A DNA stretch of 53,762 bases, taken from contig RHGE01000029.1 of NCBI GenBank assembly GCA_004296775.1, positions 1 through 53,762 of the forward strand. Direction: 5' to 3'. The translations under genes and the position numbers were made by a program. This document shows, piece after piece, positions 8,647-19,000 of this stretch. The stretch is from Marinilabiliaceae bacterium JC017. Its GTDB lineage: Bacteria; Bacteroidota; Bacteroidia; Bacteroidales; Marinilabiliaceae. The notes under the pieces were generated by a model. It saw only the letters and a program-made list of their open reading frames with translations, made no database searches and had not been told where the DNA came from. Each line of letters begins with the position of its first letter. Position 1 is the first letter of the stretch.

Positions 8647-11600
8647 ATGGAGGGGTATATGGGAATTCGAAGTCTTCTAGTGGGAATTATAAGCTTTAGC
8701 TTCTTAATAACATCGTCTGCACAGAAAATTACATTCGAATATTTAGGGTTATCTGATGGCCTTTCTCAAATCACAGTTACTACTTTACTACAGGATAGTG
8801 TGGGTAGAATTTGGATTGGCACAAGAGATGGGCTTAATGTATATGACGGCAATAAGATAAAAACATATCGTCCCTTACGCGGAGACACTACTTCTCTTTT
8901 AGGTCATACTATCAGAGACCTAAAACCAGATGGAAATTACATCTGGGTTTCCACTTACGAAGGTGTCTCTCGATTAAACATTAAAACATTAAAATTTAAT
9001 CGGTTTCCATTTAGTGGCATATTGTCAATTATCCCCTTCAACGGTCAAATGTTGCTTGGTACAAACAGAGGCTTATTTGAGTTGGATAAAGAAAATAAAG
9101 CCACCCGGCTTCACACTAAGATTTTTACAGAAAATACATCTATTAATCATTTATCCAGGGATAACGCAGGAATGCTATGGATATGCAGTGATAAAGGGTT
9201 ATATAAATACAACCCCAATAAGCAGGTTACTACACGTATTCTCCCGGGAAAAATTAACTCTGTATTTACCGATTCTCACAAACAGATATGGGTTGGAACC
9301 AATGGGGACGGGGTCTACCTGCTCAATCGCCAACACGATACAATTAAGCATTTCATACACGATGACGAAAATCAATCACTGGTAAATAACATCATCAGAG
9401 AGATAAACGAAGATACCAAAGGTAACATATGGGTTGGCACATTTCTGGGATTAAGTATTATTGATGGCAGAAACCATACCATCACTAACTATCAGCAGAC
9501 GGACGAAGGCCCATATAATCTTTCCCATAACAGTATTTATTCCATACTGCGCGATCACCAGGGGACCATGTGGATCGGCACCTATTTCGGTGGTATTAAT
9601 TACTACAATCCCGATTATCACATATACAACCATTATGCCGTTCGAGAAAATCACCCCGAGGGAACAGGTTACAGAGTGATTGGCAAAATACTGGCAGATG
9701 ACCAAAACAACTTATGGATTGCTACCGAAGGAGGTGGCTTGGATTTCCTAAACCGTAAAACAAAAACATTTAAACACTTTCGCCATCAGGAAGGAAAACC
9801 CGGCCTATCGCACAACAATATCAAATCGCTTTATATGCCGGACAAAAAAACGTTGTACATCGGCACTCACCTTGGAGGTTTTAACATTTTTAACCTTGAA
9901 ACAAAAAGCTTTACAAATTTCTTTAATAATCCCGAAGACAGCACCTCAATTCCATCTAATGTGGTAACGGCCATTATTCCTTACCATGACTACTTCCTTC
10001 TGGGCACACATGAAGGCATTGTTAAATTTGAACCGCAAACCAATCAGTTTTCCCATTTCTTTAAAGACAAAGAAACCAGGGCATATGTAGGAAAAGTGAT
10101 TTACAGCCTTTTTGAAGATAGTTTTGGAAAGCTCTGGATTGGAACAGAAAAAGAAGGACTATGCTCATTTGACGAACAAAGCCAACAAATAAAAAAATAC
10201 CGTTTCTCCGATCAGAACCCGAATTCCATCAGTAGCAACACTATCCATTGTATTTTTGAAGACCATCAATTCCGGCTATGGATCGGGACTTTTGGAGGTG
10301 GCCTGAATCAATACCTGCGTGACAAAGATATTTTCCAAAACTACACCCGCTCAAAACACAAACTGCCCAGCGATTTTATCTATGGCATCCAGGAATCGCG
10401 TTTCGGAAACCTCTGGATAGCCACCGAAAAAGGATTATCCCGGTTTGATGTGGAAAATGAAAAATTTTATAACTACCACCATAAAAATGGCTTTCCACTT
10501 GAAGAACTTAATGAAGGCTCGCTCTACCTTACCAGTGACGGAGAGGTATTTGCAGGCGGTATTAATGGGCTCATTTCATTCAATGAAGAGGACTTACTTA
10601 AAAAATCAAACAATTACAATTTGATTTTCTCCTCATTACATGTAAACAACAAGGAAGTAATTCCAGGAGATGACACAGGCATTTTAAATGAGGATTTATC
10701 CTTTACTGAAGCTATTACCCTGGAGCCGGAGCAAAACATCTTCACCATATCTTATTCAGCTTGCAACTACATTTCAACCAATCAAAGCCGCTTTCAGTAC
10801 AAGCTGGAAAACTTTAATAATACATGGGTCGATGCCGGCAACCAAACCTCAGTGACGTACACGAACCTCGATCCGGGAACCTACAAACTAAGGATACGGG
10901 GCCTAAACAGTGTCGAGAACAATGTGATCGATGAAAAAACACTGCTTATCACAGTTAAACCGCCAATCTATAAAACATGGTTCGCTTATCTGGCCTACTT
11001 CATCCTGTTCCTGGCTATTATATGGTGGCTTAACCACGTATACCTAACCAAAGTTCGGTTAACGGACAGTCTAAAGGCTGAACAACGTGAAAAAGAACAG
11101 ATAAAAGAGCTAAATCAATCAAAACTGCGATTCTTCACTAATATCTCACACGAATTCAGGACACCACTCACGCTGGTAACCGGCACATTAGAATCGGTTT
11201 TAGAGGACACCAAAACATCAGCCAAAATCTATCGCAAACTGCTTACAGTCCACAATAATGCCATACGACTCAACAACCTGATTACCGAACTGCTTGATTT
11301 CAGAAAACTTGATCAAGGATTCATGCAGCTAAAAGTAACAGAATACAAGCTATCAGGATTCCTTGACGAAATCTATCAATCATTTGTCGAATACGCCCAA
11401 TATCACAGGGTAGAATACACTTTTAAACAACCTCCCATCGACTTAGCCTTATGGTTTGATAAAAATCAAATGGAAAAGGTATTCTATAACCTACTATCCA
11501 ATGCGTTTAAAGTCGTAAACCAAAACAGTGGTACTGTTGAACTGGAGGTCCTTGAACAAACAACCTATGTTGATATTAACATCCGGGACAATGGTCCGGG

Positions 11601-12738
11601 CATGGCTCCCGAAACCGTTAACAAGATCTTTGACCGGTTTTATCAAATCGATCGCGTATCAGGAAAAACCAGGGGGCAGGGAAGTGGAATCGGCTTGGCT
11701 TTATGCAAAGGAATAATCAAAGAACATGATGGACAAATAATCGTCAATAGTAAAGAGGGAGAAGGCACCTTATTTACTGTCAGGTTAAAAAAAGGGAATA
11801 AACACTTTCGAGAAGATCAGTTGGCAGACATCGAATCTATCCAGCCAACTGATGCACCCGCCATCATTCATTTTCCGGACGAACAAAATACAACGGATGA
11901 GCTACATACGCCGGAAGATGCACCCACCATTCTTCTGGTTGAAGATAATACCGAAGCACGCCATCTGCTGAAAACCATTTTTGAATCAACCTATAAAATC
12001 CTGGAGGCTGCAGATGGAAATGAAGGTTTAAAGGCTGCTCTGGAACTACAACCCGACTTGATTATTTCGGATGTCATGATGCCTAACCTTTCAGGCACCC
12101 AAATGTGCGCCAAAATAAAACGCAACATACAAACCAGTCACATACCTATCATCCTGTTAACCGCCCGCACTGCCATGGAATACAAAATTGAAGGCATTGA
12201 GACCGGAGCAGATGATTACCTCACCAAACCTTTTAACACTAAACTCCTTAGGGCCCGTGTTAAAAACATGCTCCGGAACCGGATTTTGATTCAGAAAAAG
12301 TTTAAACAAGATCCGCAGGCAGATGTGAAGGAAGTAGCAACTACTTCGATCGACCGGAAACTACTGGAACAGGCGCGTCAAATAATAGACAAGCACATTG
12401 ACAATACTGAGTTTGATGTTAATGATTTTGCCAAAGAGATGGGACTTGGCCGCACGCGCCTCTATGCTAAGTTAAAAGGTGTCACAGGACAAACGCCTAA
12501 TGAATTCATCTTGTCGACCCGACTAAAAAAAGCGGCTGACCTGTTAATGAGCAACTCTGATATGAATGTATCGGAAATAGCCTATGCTGTCGGCTTTAGT
12601 ACCCCACGTTATTTCAGCCGTTGTTTCAGAGAGCACTTCGGGATTTCTCCATCAAAATACGGTCAGGAAAATAACAATACCAATGAAGAAGGAAACAATC
12701 ATCAAAAATCTAATGATAATGAAGAAAAACAATCTTAA
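8647..12738 (+). CDS. Hybrid two-component system sensor/regulator (HTCS)
   Basis: A 1363-residue one-protein signalling system controlling the PUL. A signal peptide is followed by a periplasmic sensor made of two-component-propeller repeats (recurring WIGT/WVGT motifs, about 30-720) and a Y_Y_Y domain (about 725-770, ending near NLDPGTYKLRIRG). A transmembrane helix at about 777-800 leads to the histidine kinase: His835 in ISHEFRTPL, then the ATPase domain with DNGPGMAPE and GQGSGIGLALCKG. A receiver (about 1095-1215) carries phosphoacceptor Asp1142 in ISDVMMP. Last is an AraC-type helix-turn-helix (about 1240-1345, VSEIAYAVGFSTPRYFSRCF). In Bacteroides the chondroitin sulfate PUL is governed by an HTCS of this architecture that binds unsaturated disaccharides; the same role is inferred here. 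An alternative start lies at 8659. The last codons overlap the next gene by 20 bp, implying translational coupling. Confidence 0.95.
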   Translation: MEGYMGIRSLLVGIISFSFLITSSAQKITFEYLGLSDGLSQITVTTLLQDSVGRIWIGTRDGLNVYDGNKIKTYRPLRGDTTSLLGHTIRDLKPDGNYIWVSTYEGVSRLNIKTLKFNRFPFSGILSIIPFNGQMLLGTNRGLFELDKENKATRLHTKIFTENTSINHLSRDNAGMLWICSDKGLYKYNPNKQVTTRILPGKINSVFTDSHKQIWVGTNGDGVYLLNRQHDTIKHFIHDDENQSLVNNIIREINEDTKGNIWVGTFLGLSIIDGRNHTITNYQQTDEGPYNLSHNSIYSILRDHQGTMWIGTYFGGINYYNPDYHIYNHYAVRENHPEGTGYRVIGKILADDQNNLWIATEGGGLDFLNRKTKTFKHFRHQEGKPGLSHNNIKSLYMPDKKTLYIGTHLGGFNIFNLETKSFTNFFNNPEDSTSIPSNVVTAIIPYHDYFLLGTHEGIVKFEPQTNQFSHFFKDKETRAYVGKVIYSLFEDSFGKLWIGTEKEGLCSFDEQSQQIKKYRFSDQNPNSISSNTIHCIFEDHQFRLWIGTFGGGLNQYLRDKDIFQNYTRSKHKLPSDFIYGIQESRFGNLWIATEKGLSRFDVENEKFYNYHHKNGFPLEELNEGSLYLTSDGEVFAGGINGLISFNEEDLLKKSNNYNLIFSSLHVNNKEVIPGDDTGILNEDLSFTEAITLEPEQNIFTISYSACNYISTNQSRFQYKLENFNNTWVDAGNQTSVTYTNLDPGTYKLRIRGLNSVENNVIDEKTLLITVKPPIYKTWFAYLAYFILFLAIIWWLNHVYLTKVRLTDSLKAEQREKEQIKELNQSKLRFFTNISHEFRTPLTLVTGTLESVLEDTKTSAKIYRKLLTVHNNAIRLNNLITELLDFRKLDQGFMQLKVTEYKLSGFLDEIYQSFVEYAQYHRVEYTFKQPPIDLALWFDKNQMEKVFYNLLSNAFKVVNQNSGTVELEVLEQTTYVDINIRDNGPGMAPETVNKIFDRFYQIDRVSGKTRGQGSGIGLALCKGIIKEHDGQIIVNSKEGEGTLFTVRLKKGNKHFREDQLADIESIQPTDAPAIIHFPDEQNTTDELHTPEDAPTILLVEDNTEARHLLKTIFESTYKILEAADGNEGLKAALELQPDLIISDVMMPNLSGTQMCAKIKRNIQTSHIPIILLTARTAMEYKIEGIETGADDYLTKPFNTKLLRARVKNMLRNRILIQKKFKQDPQADVKEVATTSIDRKLLEQARQIIDKHIDNTEFDVNDFAKEMGLGRTRLYAKLKGVTGQTPNEFILSTRLKKAADLLMSNSDMNVSEIAYAVGFSTPRYFSRCFREHFGISPSKYGQENNNTNEEGNNHQKSNDNEEKQS

Positions 12739-13432
12739 TCGATTATTTACCGGAATACTCCTGCTGCTTACCATTACGGTATCAGCTCAACATCACAACC
12801 ATAAAAAAAAGAAAATTTACAGCAGCGCTGCACTTAAAGACAACAGCTTATGGAAAGTAGAACAGCAACCCGGCGGTCAGGTTTTATTTACCAAACAGGG
12901 AATTGAATTGTTAGATTCATCCGGGTGTACTGTCTGGTTTAAACCACAACTGGAAGGTCCATTAATGATTGAGTATAAAATCAAAGCTGTAGATAAAGGT
13001 GGCCCCTATGACCGGGTATCAGACATGAACGTATTCTGGATGGCCACTGCACCTCAGCATCCAGACGATTTATTCCATACCGACCTGAAACGCCAGGGAC
13101 AATTCAGGCAATACGATGGCTTATTGCTCTATTATGTGGGCTGTGGCGGACACAACAACACCAAAACCCGGTTCAGAAGGTACAACGGCACTAACAACAG
13201 GCCGTTACTTGAAGGACATGACCTTGACTCCCCGGACGTATTACTAACCCCGAATAAGACATACACCGTACGGCTTATTGCCAACCAGGGTAAAATCAGA
13301 TATATCCGCGATGGAAAAACGATATTTAGTATAGACGATCCCAAACCATACACTAAAGGCTGGTTTGGCTTCAGGGTTTACAAATCGCATCAAATTATAT
13401 CCGGCTTCAAGGTATTTCGCCTGCAAGAATAG
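12719..13432 (+). CDS. Secreted DUF6250-like beta-sandwich protein
   Basis: A 237-residue protein with a signal peptide (MKKNNLNRLFTGILLLLTIT to about SAQ). The mature part looks like a single concanavalin/jelly-roll domain: an N-terminal strand-rich half, a conserved-looking DMNVFWMATAPQHPDDLF loop, then YYVGCGGHNN with RRYNG, and a C-terminal RLIANQGKIRYIRDGKTIFS with GWFGFR. This resembles DUF6250 proteins, which commonly occur near polysaccharide lyases and hydrolases; no activity is assigned with confidence. It could be a lyase or a carbohydrate-binding protein. I chose the ATG at 12719 because it gives a clean signal peptide; it overlaps the HTCS reading frame by 20 bp, so expression probably depends on HTCS translation. 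A 252-bp gap follows. Confidence 0.75.
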   Translation: MKKNNLNRLFTGILLLLTITVSAQHHNHKKKKIYSSAALKDNSLWKVEQQPGGQVLFTKQGIELLDSSGCTVWFKPQLEGPLMIEYKIKAVDKGGPYDRVSDMNVFWMATAPQHPDDLFHTDLKRQGQFRQYDGLLLYYVGCGGHNNTKTRFRRYNGTNNRPLLEGHDLDSPDVLLTPNKTYTVRLIANQGKIRYIRDGKTIFSIDDPKPYTKGWFGFRVYKSHQIISGFKVFRLQE

Positions 13433-13468
13433 CATTAAAACAGGCCCTGCAGCTACAAAGCGCACTAC

Positions 13469-13512
13469 CATTCAGGCACCCCCCTCCAAGCTTATTGGGG
13501 AAGGCCTGAATG
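13469..13512. other. Long stem-loop between DUF6250-like gene and lyase gene
   Basis: CATTCAGGC (13469-13477) pairs with GCCTGAATG (13504-13512), and inside it a C-run faces GGGG, giving an interrupted stem of about 13 bp. No T run follows, so it is not a standard terminator. It could be a processing or mRNA-stabilising element within the operon. Confidence 0.4.
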
Positions 13513-13684
13513 ATTTTATCCGTCATTTTGAACGATTCTCCACATCAACCACCTCTATTACGTACTACATTGCAGATCTAATTCAGAATCCAAAAGTCAT
13601 GAAAGGTGCCTTGATACTATTCTCTTCTCATCGAAGATAATTCTAAATACCAAGATCCTTTTGACTCGTGAAAAAACAACAAAC

Positions 13685-15253
13685 ATGAATTGTAAATCAA
13701 TAGTACTATCCATTGCAGCCATAGCCCTGACCGGTTTTGTCCAGGCACAAAATAGTCAGCTCTGGGAGGATTTCAAGGCGAAATCTTCTAAAGGCAAAAC
13801 AGCAGAGCTTCCCGATTTTTCATATGCCGGGTATCACCATGGAGAAGAAGCCATCCCCGCTGTAACTCATAAAGTCTTTGATGTAACTGACTTTGGTGCG
13901 GTACCTAACGATGGCATATCGGATAAAGCAGCCATTAAAAAATGTATTGCCGCAGCGGTTAAAAACGGCTCAGGCATTGTCTTCTTCCCCCAAGGACGTT
14001 TTCGTGTTAATGAGGATTCAGATGAGCCAACACCTATCATCATTAAAGGTAAAAACATTGTTTTCAGGGGAAGCGGCGCCGAAGAAGGCGGCACCGAACT
14101 CTTCATGAAGAACCACCTTCCACCTAAAAATCCCAAAAATCTGTGGTCTTGTCATTATATGTTGCAATTTACCGGTGGTGGCAAGGAAGTTGTCTTAACA
14201 GAAGTAAGTGCTAATGCCCCACGTGGTTCAAAATATATTCAAGTACAAAACAACTCAGGAATAAAGGCGGGTGATTGGATTGTTTTACGCGTCAAGAACA
14301 ATGCAGTTGATTTAATAGAAAAAGAGATGTGCGGGTGTGACCTGCAGAAAGAGTGGACCTCAATCACCAACAAAGGAGTGTATGTAAATGAATATCACCA
14401 AGTGGTTCGTGTAAAAAAGAAAATGATAGAGCTAAAAGAACCAGTCATGAGAGACATAGAGAAAAATCATAATTGGCAGATTTTAAGCTATGCTCACGCT
14501 GAAGAAGCGGGTGTTGAAGACATTGCATTCGTTGGAAACTGGAAAGAAAAATTTAAACACCATGCCGACTGTATTCATGACGGAGGCTACTCCATCCTTA
14601 AGTATCACCGTCAAGCCAATGGCTGGATTCGAAATTGTCGCTTTACTGATGTAAACCGTGCTGTAAATATTGTACTATCCGCTAACGTGTCAGTTCTTAA
14701 TTGTACGGTTACCGGAACCCCGGGACACAGCTCCATTAGTGCTAATGCTTCTACACGCGTACTGCTTGGTAACATTAAAGACAGCTCCTCTCAATGGCAT
14801 GCCCCGGGGGTTACAGGCCCGTCCATTGGCACCGTATTGTGGCGCATTAAATACAATGAAAATACCTGTTTTGAAACACATGCCTCACAACCTCGCTGCA
14901 CGCTATTTGACTGCACCGAAGGAGGTTTTTTCATTGGCCGGGGAGGCGGCGCCAGAAAGAATTTACCAAACCACATGGAGTATTTGGTACTCTGGAATTA
15001 TAAAGAATTAGGGGAAGCCGAAACAGACTTTGAATTCTGGTCATCAAAAACCTGGTTCTGGAAGATCATCCCACCCTATGTAGTCGGATTCCATGGAGCA
15101 GGAACCACCTTCAACAAAGCCCAGGTTAAAGTACTGGAATCATTGGGAACACCAGTTGATCCGGAATCATTATATGAGGCACAGCTGGAACTGCGTCTGG
15201 GGTATTTACCTGAATGGATTAAGAAAATTAAAAACAACAACTTAAATCAATAA
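13685..15253 (+). CDS. Secreted beta-helix polysaccharide lyase candidate (possibly PL29)
   Basis: A 522-residue protein with a signal peptide (MNCKSIVLSIAAIALTGF to QAQ). The start is the ATG at 13685; an upstream TTG at 13661 would spoil the signal. From about residue 65 it has the pectate-lyase-superfamily opening VTDFGAVPNDGISDKAAI with GSGIVFFPQGRF, typical of right-handed parallel beta-helix enzymes. The central region has coil-like repeats including DCIHDGG, GWIRNCRFTDVNRAVNI and NCTVTGTPGHSSI. No catalytic residues can be named with certainty. The Bacteroides chondroitin sulfate PUL includes a PL29 chondroitin lyase next to its binding proteins; position and PUL content make that the first hypothesis, but a pectate-lyase-like enzyme of another family is possible. 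It is 2 bp upstream of the DNRLRE gene, so the two form one transcript. Confidence 0.7.
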   Translation: MNCKSIVLSIAAIALTGFVQAQNSQLWEDFKAKSSKGKTAELPDFSYAGYHHGEEAIPAVTHKVFDVTDFGAVPNDGISDKAAIKKCIAAAVKNGSGIVFFPQGRFRVNEDSDEPTPIIIKGKNIVFRGSGAEEGGTELFMKNHLPPKNPKNLWSCHYMLQFTGGGKEVVLTEVSANAPRGSKYIQVQNNSGIKAGDWIVLRVKNNAVDLIEKEMCGCDLQKEWTSITNKGVYVNEYHQVVRVKKKMIELKEPVMRDIEKNHNWQILSYAHAEEAGVEDIAFVGNWKEKFKHHADCIHDGGYSILKYHRQANGWIRNCRFTDVNRAVNIVLSANVSVLNCTVTGTPGHSSISANASTRVLLGNIKDSSSQWHAPGVTGPSIGTVLWRIKYNENTCFETHASQPRCTLFDCTEGGFFIGRGGGARKNLPNHMEYLVLWNYKELGEAETDFEFWSSKTWFWKIIPPYVVGFHGAGTTFNKAQVKVLESLGTPVDPESLYEAQLELRLGYLPEWIKKIKNNNLNQ

Positions 15254-15255
15254 AT

Positions 15256-15876
15256 ATGAAAGCAAGTGTAAAAATATTCATTGCCTCCCTCTTTGTTTTT
15301 GGAGCCACATCAAACGCCTTTTGTGCCAAACCACTTAAAATCAAAGTGAGTCATGACGCTTTTGTGCAAGGTGGAGAAACAGCTAATCAACCCTTGGGAG
15401 CAACAAAAGCCGCCCGTTTAAGAATTGGCAAATCGACTGGTAATGATAAATACTCCCGAACCACCTATCTGCAGTTCAACTTAAAGAAAGTAGAAAACTT
15501 TGAATCAGTGGACTTAAATCTTTGTGTCAAAGTATATAAAAGCAAAGAAGATGCGTCTGCAAAATTTCAGCTTCAAGTATATAACTGTGATGACACCAAA
15601 TGGAAAGAAACATCCATCACTTTCAATACCAAACCAGAACAAGGGGAACTATTGGCAACTCAATCCATTGGTGTGACAGAAAAGAATGAATGGGTAAAAA
15701 TAAGCCTGCCAGCTGATGTTATTAAAAAACAGATTAAGAAGAGCAAAAAGGGTAAATTAACCCTGGTACTCTACAATGCTGATTTTAACAAAACGGCTGC
15801 TGAAATTATTTCTAAGGAACGACAGTGGACCAACGGTACACCGGCGAACAAAGAAGCCTACCTGGAATTCCAATAA
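15256..15876 (+). CDS. Secreted DNRLRE-domain (CBM96-like) protein
   Basis: A 206-residue protein with a signal peptide (to about residue 23). The remainder is one DNRLRE domain: VSHDAFVQGGETANQPLGA, LRIGKSTGNDKYSRTTYLQFNL and, near the C terminus, ERQWTNGTPANKEAYLEF. DNRLRE domains are beta-sandwiches usually fused to lyases or hydrolases; some are now classed as CBM96 and bind uronic-acid polymers. Here the domain stands alone, 2 bp after the beta-helix lyase candidate, so it is probably a separately secreted binding partner of that enzyme (inference). An intrinsic terminator follows 20 bp downstream. Confidence 0.8.
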   Translation: MKASVKIFIASLFVFGATSNAFCAKPLKIKVSHDAFVQGGETANQPLGATKAARLRIGKSTGNDKYSRTTYLQFNLKKVENFESVDLNLCVKVYKSKEDASAKFQLQVYNCDDTKWKETSITFNTKPEQGELLATQSIGVTEKNEWVKISLPADVIKKQIKKSKKGKLTLVLYNADFNKTAAEIISKERQWTNGTPANKEAYLEFQ

Positions 15877-15896
15877 GCGGTAAAAAGATGTTATTT

Positions 15897-15928
15897 AAAA
15901 GGTTGTCGAGGTTTTTCGACAACCTTTT
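15897..15928 (+). terminator. Rho-independent terminator
   Basis: AAAAGGTTGTCGA pairs with TCGACAACCTTTT around a 6-nt loop (15910-15915), followed by further T residues. It ends the transcript containing the lyase candidate and the DNRLRE gene. Confidence 0.9.
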
Positions 15929-16006
15929 TTATTTTTGTAACGGGAATGAGTTAAGTACTAAATCCTGACAACCTAACCAGAACTGATTAATACGTGCGGT
16001 AGTGAA

Positions 16007-16014
16007 TAAATTTG
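16007..16014 (+). promoter_or_regulatory. Candidate -7 promoter element for PL8 gene
   Basis: TAAATTTG matches the Bacteroidota -7 consensus TAnnTTTG and lies 82 bp upstream of the PL8 start, after a terminator. No good TTTG -33 element is seen at 19-21 bp upstream. Confidence 0.4.
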
Positions 16015-16095
16015 GCATCTGAATGGACGTTTCTGACCAATATGGCTGACCGGAGGCTTCTACATTTAGACCGAATTAATTAATGTGGAACAACT

Positions 16096-19000
16096 ATGAA
16101 AAAAAGTCAGGTTAGCAGGGCTACATCCCTATTACTAATAACCATTTCACTGTTTGGATTTTTCCAACACACATTTGCCAAAGAATTCGAGCACCCCTCG
16201 TTATGGTCATTCGAATCCTTAAACAAAAAACAGTGGCAGACAGACAAGGGACATAAAATCTCAACCTCCGAAATCCATTACAAACATGGGAAAAAATCAT
16301 TAGAGTGGAGCTGGCAAAAACCAGGAGCACTCATACTAAATCACCTCATTGGTTTTAAACCGTTTGATCCTAAAAGTGAAGACAAATCAATTCCTTCCTT
16401 CGCCATTTGGATTTACAATGAAACACCGGTGAACGACCATGCCCGCTTTGTATTTAGCAGCGATGACACCGACAATTGCTGGTTCAATTTCAACCTCAAC
16501 TTCAAAGGTTGGCGAGCCGCCTGGGTATCTTTTGAGCGTGACATGGAGGGCCAACCAGTCACTACGATGAACCGACTGCGCATTGAGAGTCCACAATCGG
16601 TTAAAAAAGGACAATTGTGCATTGATCACATGTTTCTTTGTGTTGACATCGATTCCAGGCACCACACTGCAGATCACCAGGTACCTTTTGTCAATAAAAA
16701 AACCACCAGCCATTGGTTGATTCTTGAAAAAGCCAGTCACATCACCCCCAACATACCTGCACCAGAAAAGCTATCACCTGAAGATTTGCAGGCATTCGAG
16801 CTTGTTGAACAACGGTTTTTAGAGGATATTTTAAAAAAACAAAAAGTCTCTGAAAAGACAGTCGATAATCTTAAATCCCAACTGGCTCATTACGAAATCA
16901 CCAGAAAAAAGGATCAGATCTCAGGGTTGCCAATATGGTTTATTCGCAATGCTGAACTTTACATTCCACACATAGACCGCAAAGAGGCGAAGTTCTTTTT
17001 CAACGACACTAAGCAGGATGTAAAGACCTTTTTTAACCTCATGATGAAAGTCGCAACAGCCCATGCTAATTGCTCCAACGAAGGTCTTAAATCTGAACTA
17101 AAGCATATGTTTCTGGATATGTATGATCACATCAACGACCAGGGTATTGCCGACGGTAGCGCCTTAGGAACCATCCATCACTATGGCTACAACTGGCGCA
17201 ACTATTTCCGGTCATTATACATCATGAAACAGGTACTAAGACAAGAAAACAAACTTAACGGAACCATTAAAGGCATGCAATGGTACGCCTCTGTGGGTGA
17301 AATATTCTTGCCTTCCAAAACCCACGGCATGGACATGGATGCCTTCAACACGCAAGTAATGGGTCGTCTGGCAAGCATCCTGATCATGGAGGACACTCCT
17401 CAAAAAGCTCAATACCTAACTTGCTTTTCCCAATGGATTAATAATGGACTATTGCCGGCCCCTGGCCTGAATGACGCCTTCAAAATAGACGGCTCCTCTT
17501 ATCACCATGCCAATAATTATCCGGCCTATGCATCAGGTGGCATGAATGGTGCCGTGCGTATGGTATATTTTCTCAGTGGTACGCCTTTCAAAGTCTCACA
17601 ACAAGGCCATGAAACCCTGAAGAAAGCATTACTTACCATGCGTCTCTATTGTAACCTATTGCAATGGCCAATCTCAATGTCGGGCCGTCACCCTGACGGA
17701 AAAGGTAAACTTGATCCCTCCCACTTTGCCATTTTGGCCAAAGCAGGCTCTCCCGATGGTGCTAATACCATTGATACCGAACTAGCTCGGGCCTTTCTGC
17801 GACTGATTCAAAACAACAGCAAGAACAAGTATGTGAAAGAATTTAAATCCAAAGATATCACTGCCGAAGAATCGCCCGCTGGTCATTGGGTAATGCCTTT
17901 TGCCTGTACGTCGATCCATCGAAGAGACAACTGGTCGGCCACTGTAAGAGGTCATTCACGTTATTTATGGGCTTCTGAACATTATCTGGGCTGTAACCTA
18001 TATGGCCGTTACCTGGCACATGGACAATTGCAAATAATGGCAATGGGTGACCCCATCAACAACAAAGACTGTGGTTTTGTACAAAAAGGATGGGATTGGA
18101 ACCGCTTCCCGGGCACAACGGTCATCAATCTACCGGTTGACAGCCTAAAGGCCAACATACTGAATGTCGACCAGTTCTCAGGCTATGAAGAGATGCTTTA
18201 TTCAGATGAGTCATTCGCTGGCGGTGTGCAGGCCAATAACAAAAATGGCGTGTATGCCTTCATCCTCCACGAGCATGACAAATACCAGGGAAGCCTGCGC
18301 GCCCGCAAATCCTATTTCTTCTTTGGCAACTACATTGTGTGCCTGGGATCTGGTATTGAAAATATTAATTCGGAGCGTCCCACTGAAACCATCTTGTTTC
18401 AAAACCACATGGATAAAAAGGATAACCTGGTTGTGGTAAATGGCAAGGCGTTGGGCAGAGATGACTTCGAAAGCAATTATGCAGCCGACCACCTCTGGAT
18501 CATCGACAATAAAACCAATGGTTACTATTTGCCTGCAGGAAAGATATATTATCACCAGGGAATACAGCATTCACGTGATGAACACACCCAAAAACCAACA
18601 CAAGCCCGTTTCACAACTGCTGTTATTCGCCACGGTAATGCGCCTAAAAACGAATCCTATCATTACAGCCTGGTGGTTGGTGCCACCAATGAAACCATGA
18701 CTCATTTCGCACAGGCACTTCCCTATGAAATATTACAACAGGATAAACAAAGTCACATTGTTGTAAATTCTGAAAGCCAGGAAACCGCCTATGTGTTTTT
18801 CGAACCGGCACAAGCCTGTCAGCACGGTATCATCCGAAATACCAATCTCCCTTGCCTGGCTATGTCGAAAATGACTAATGAAGGACTGGAATTAAATGTG
18901 ACCAATCCTGACCTGGCACTGTACGAAGGTCCTTCTGATGACATTTTTGAAAATGGCAAACGGGTAGAACGCAGCATCTATTCTCGTCCATGGCGATCAA

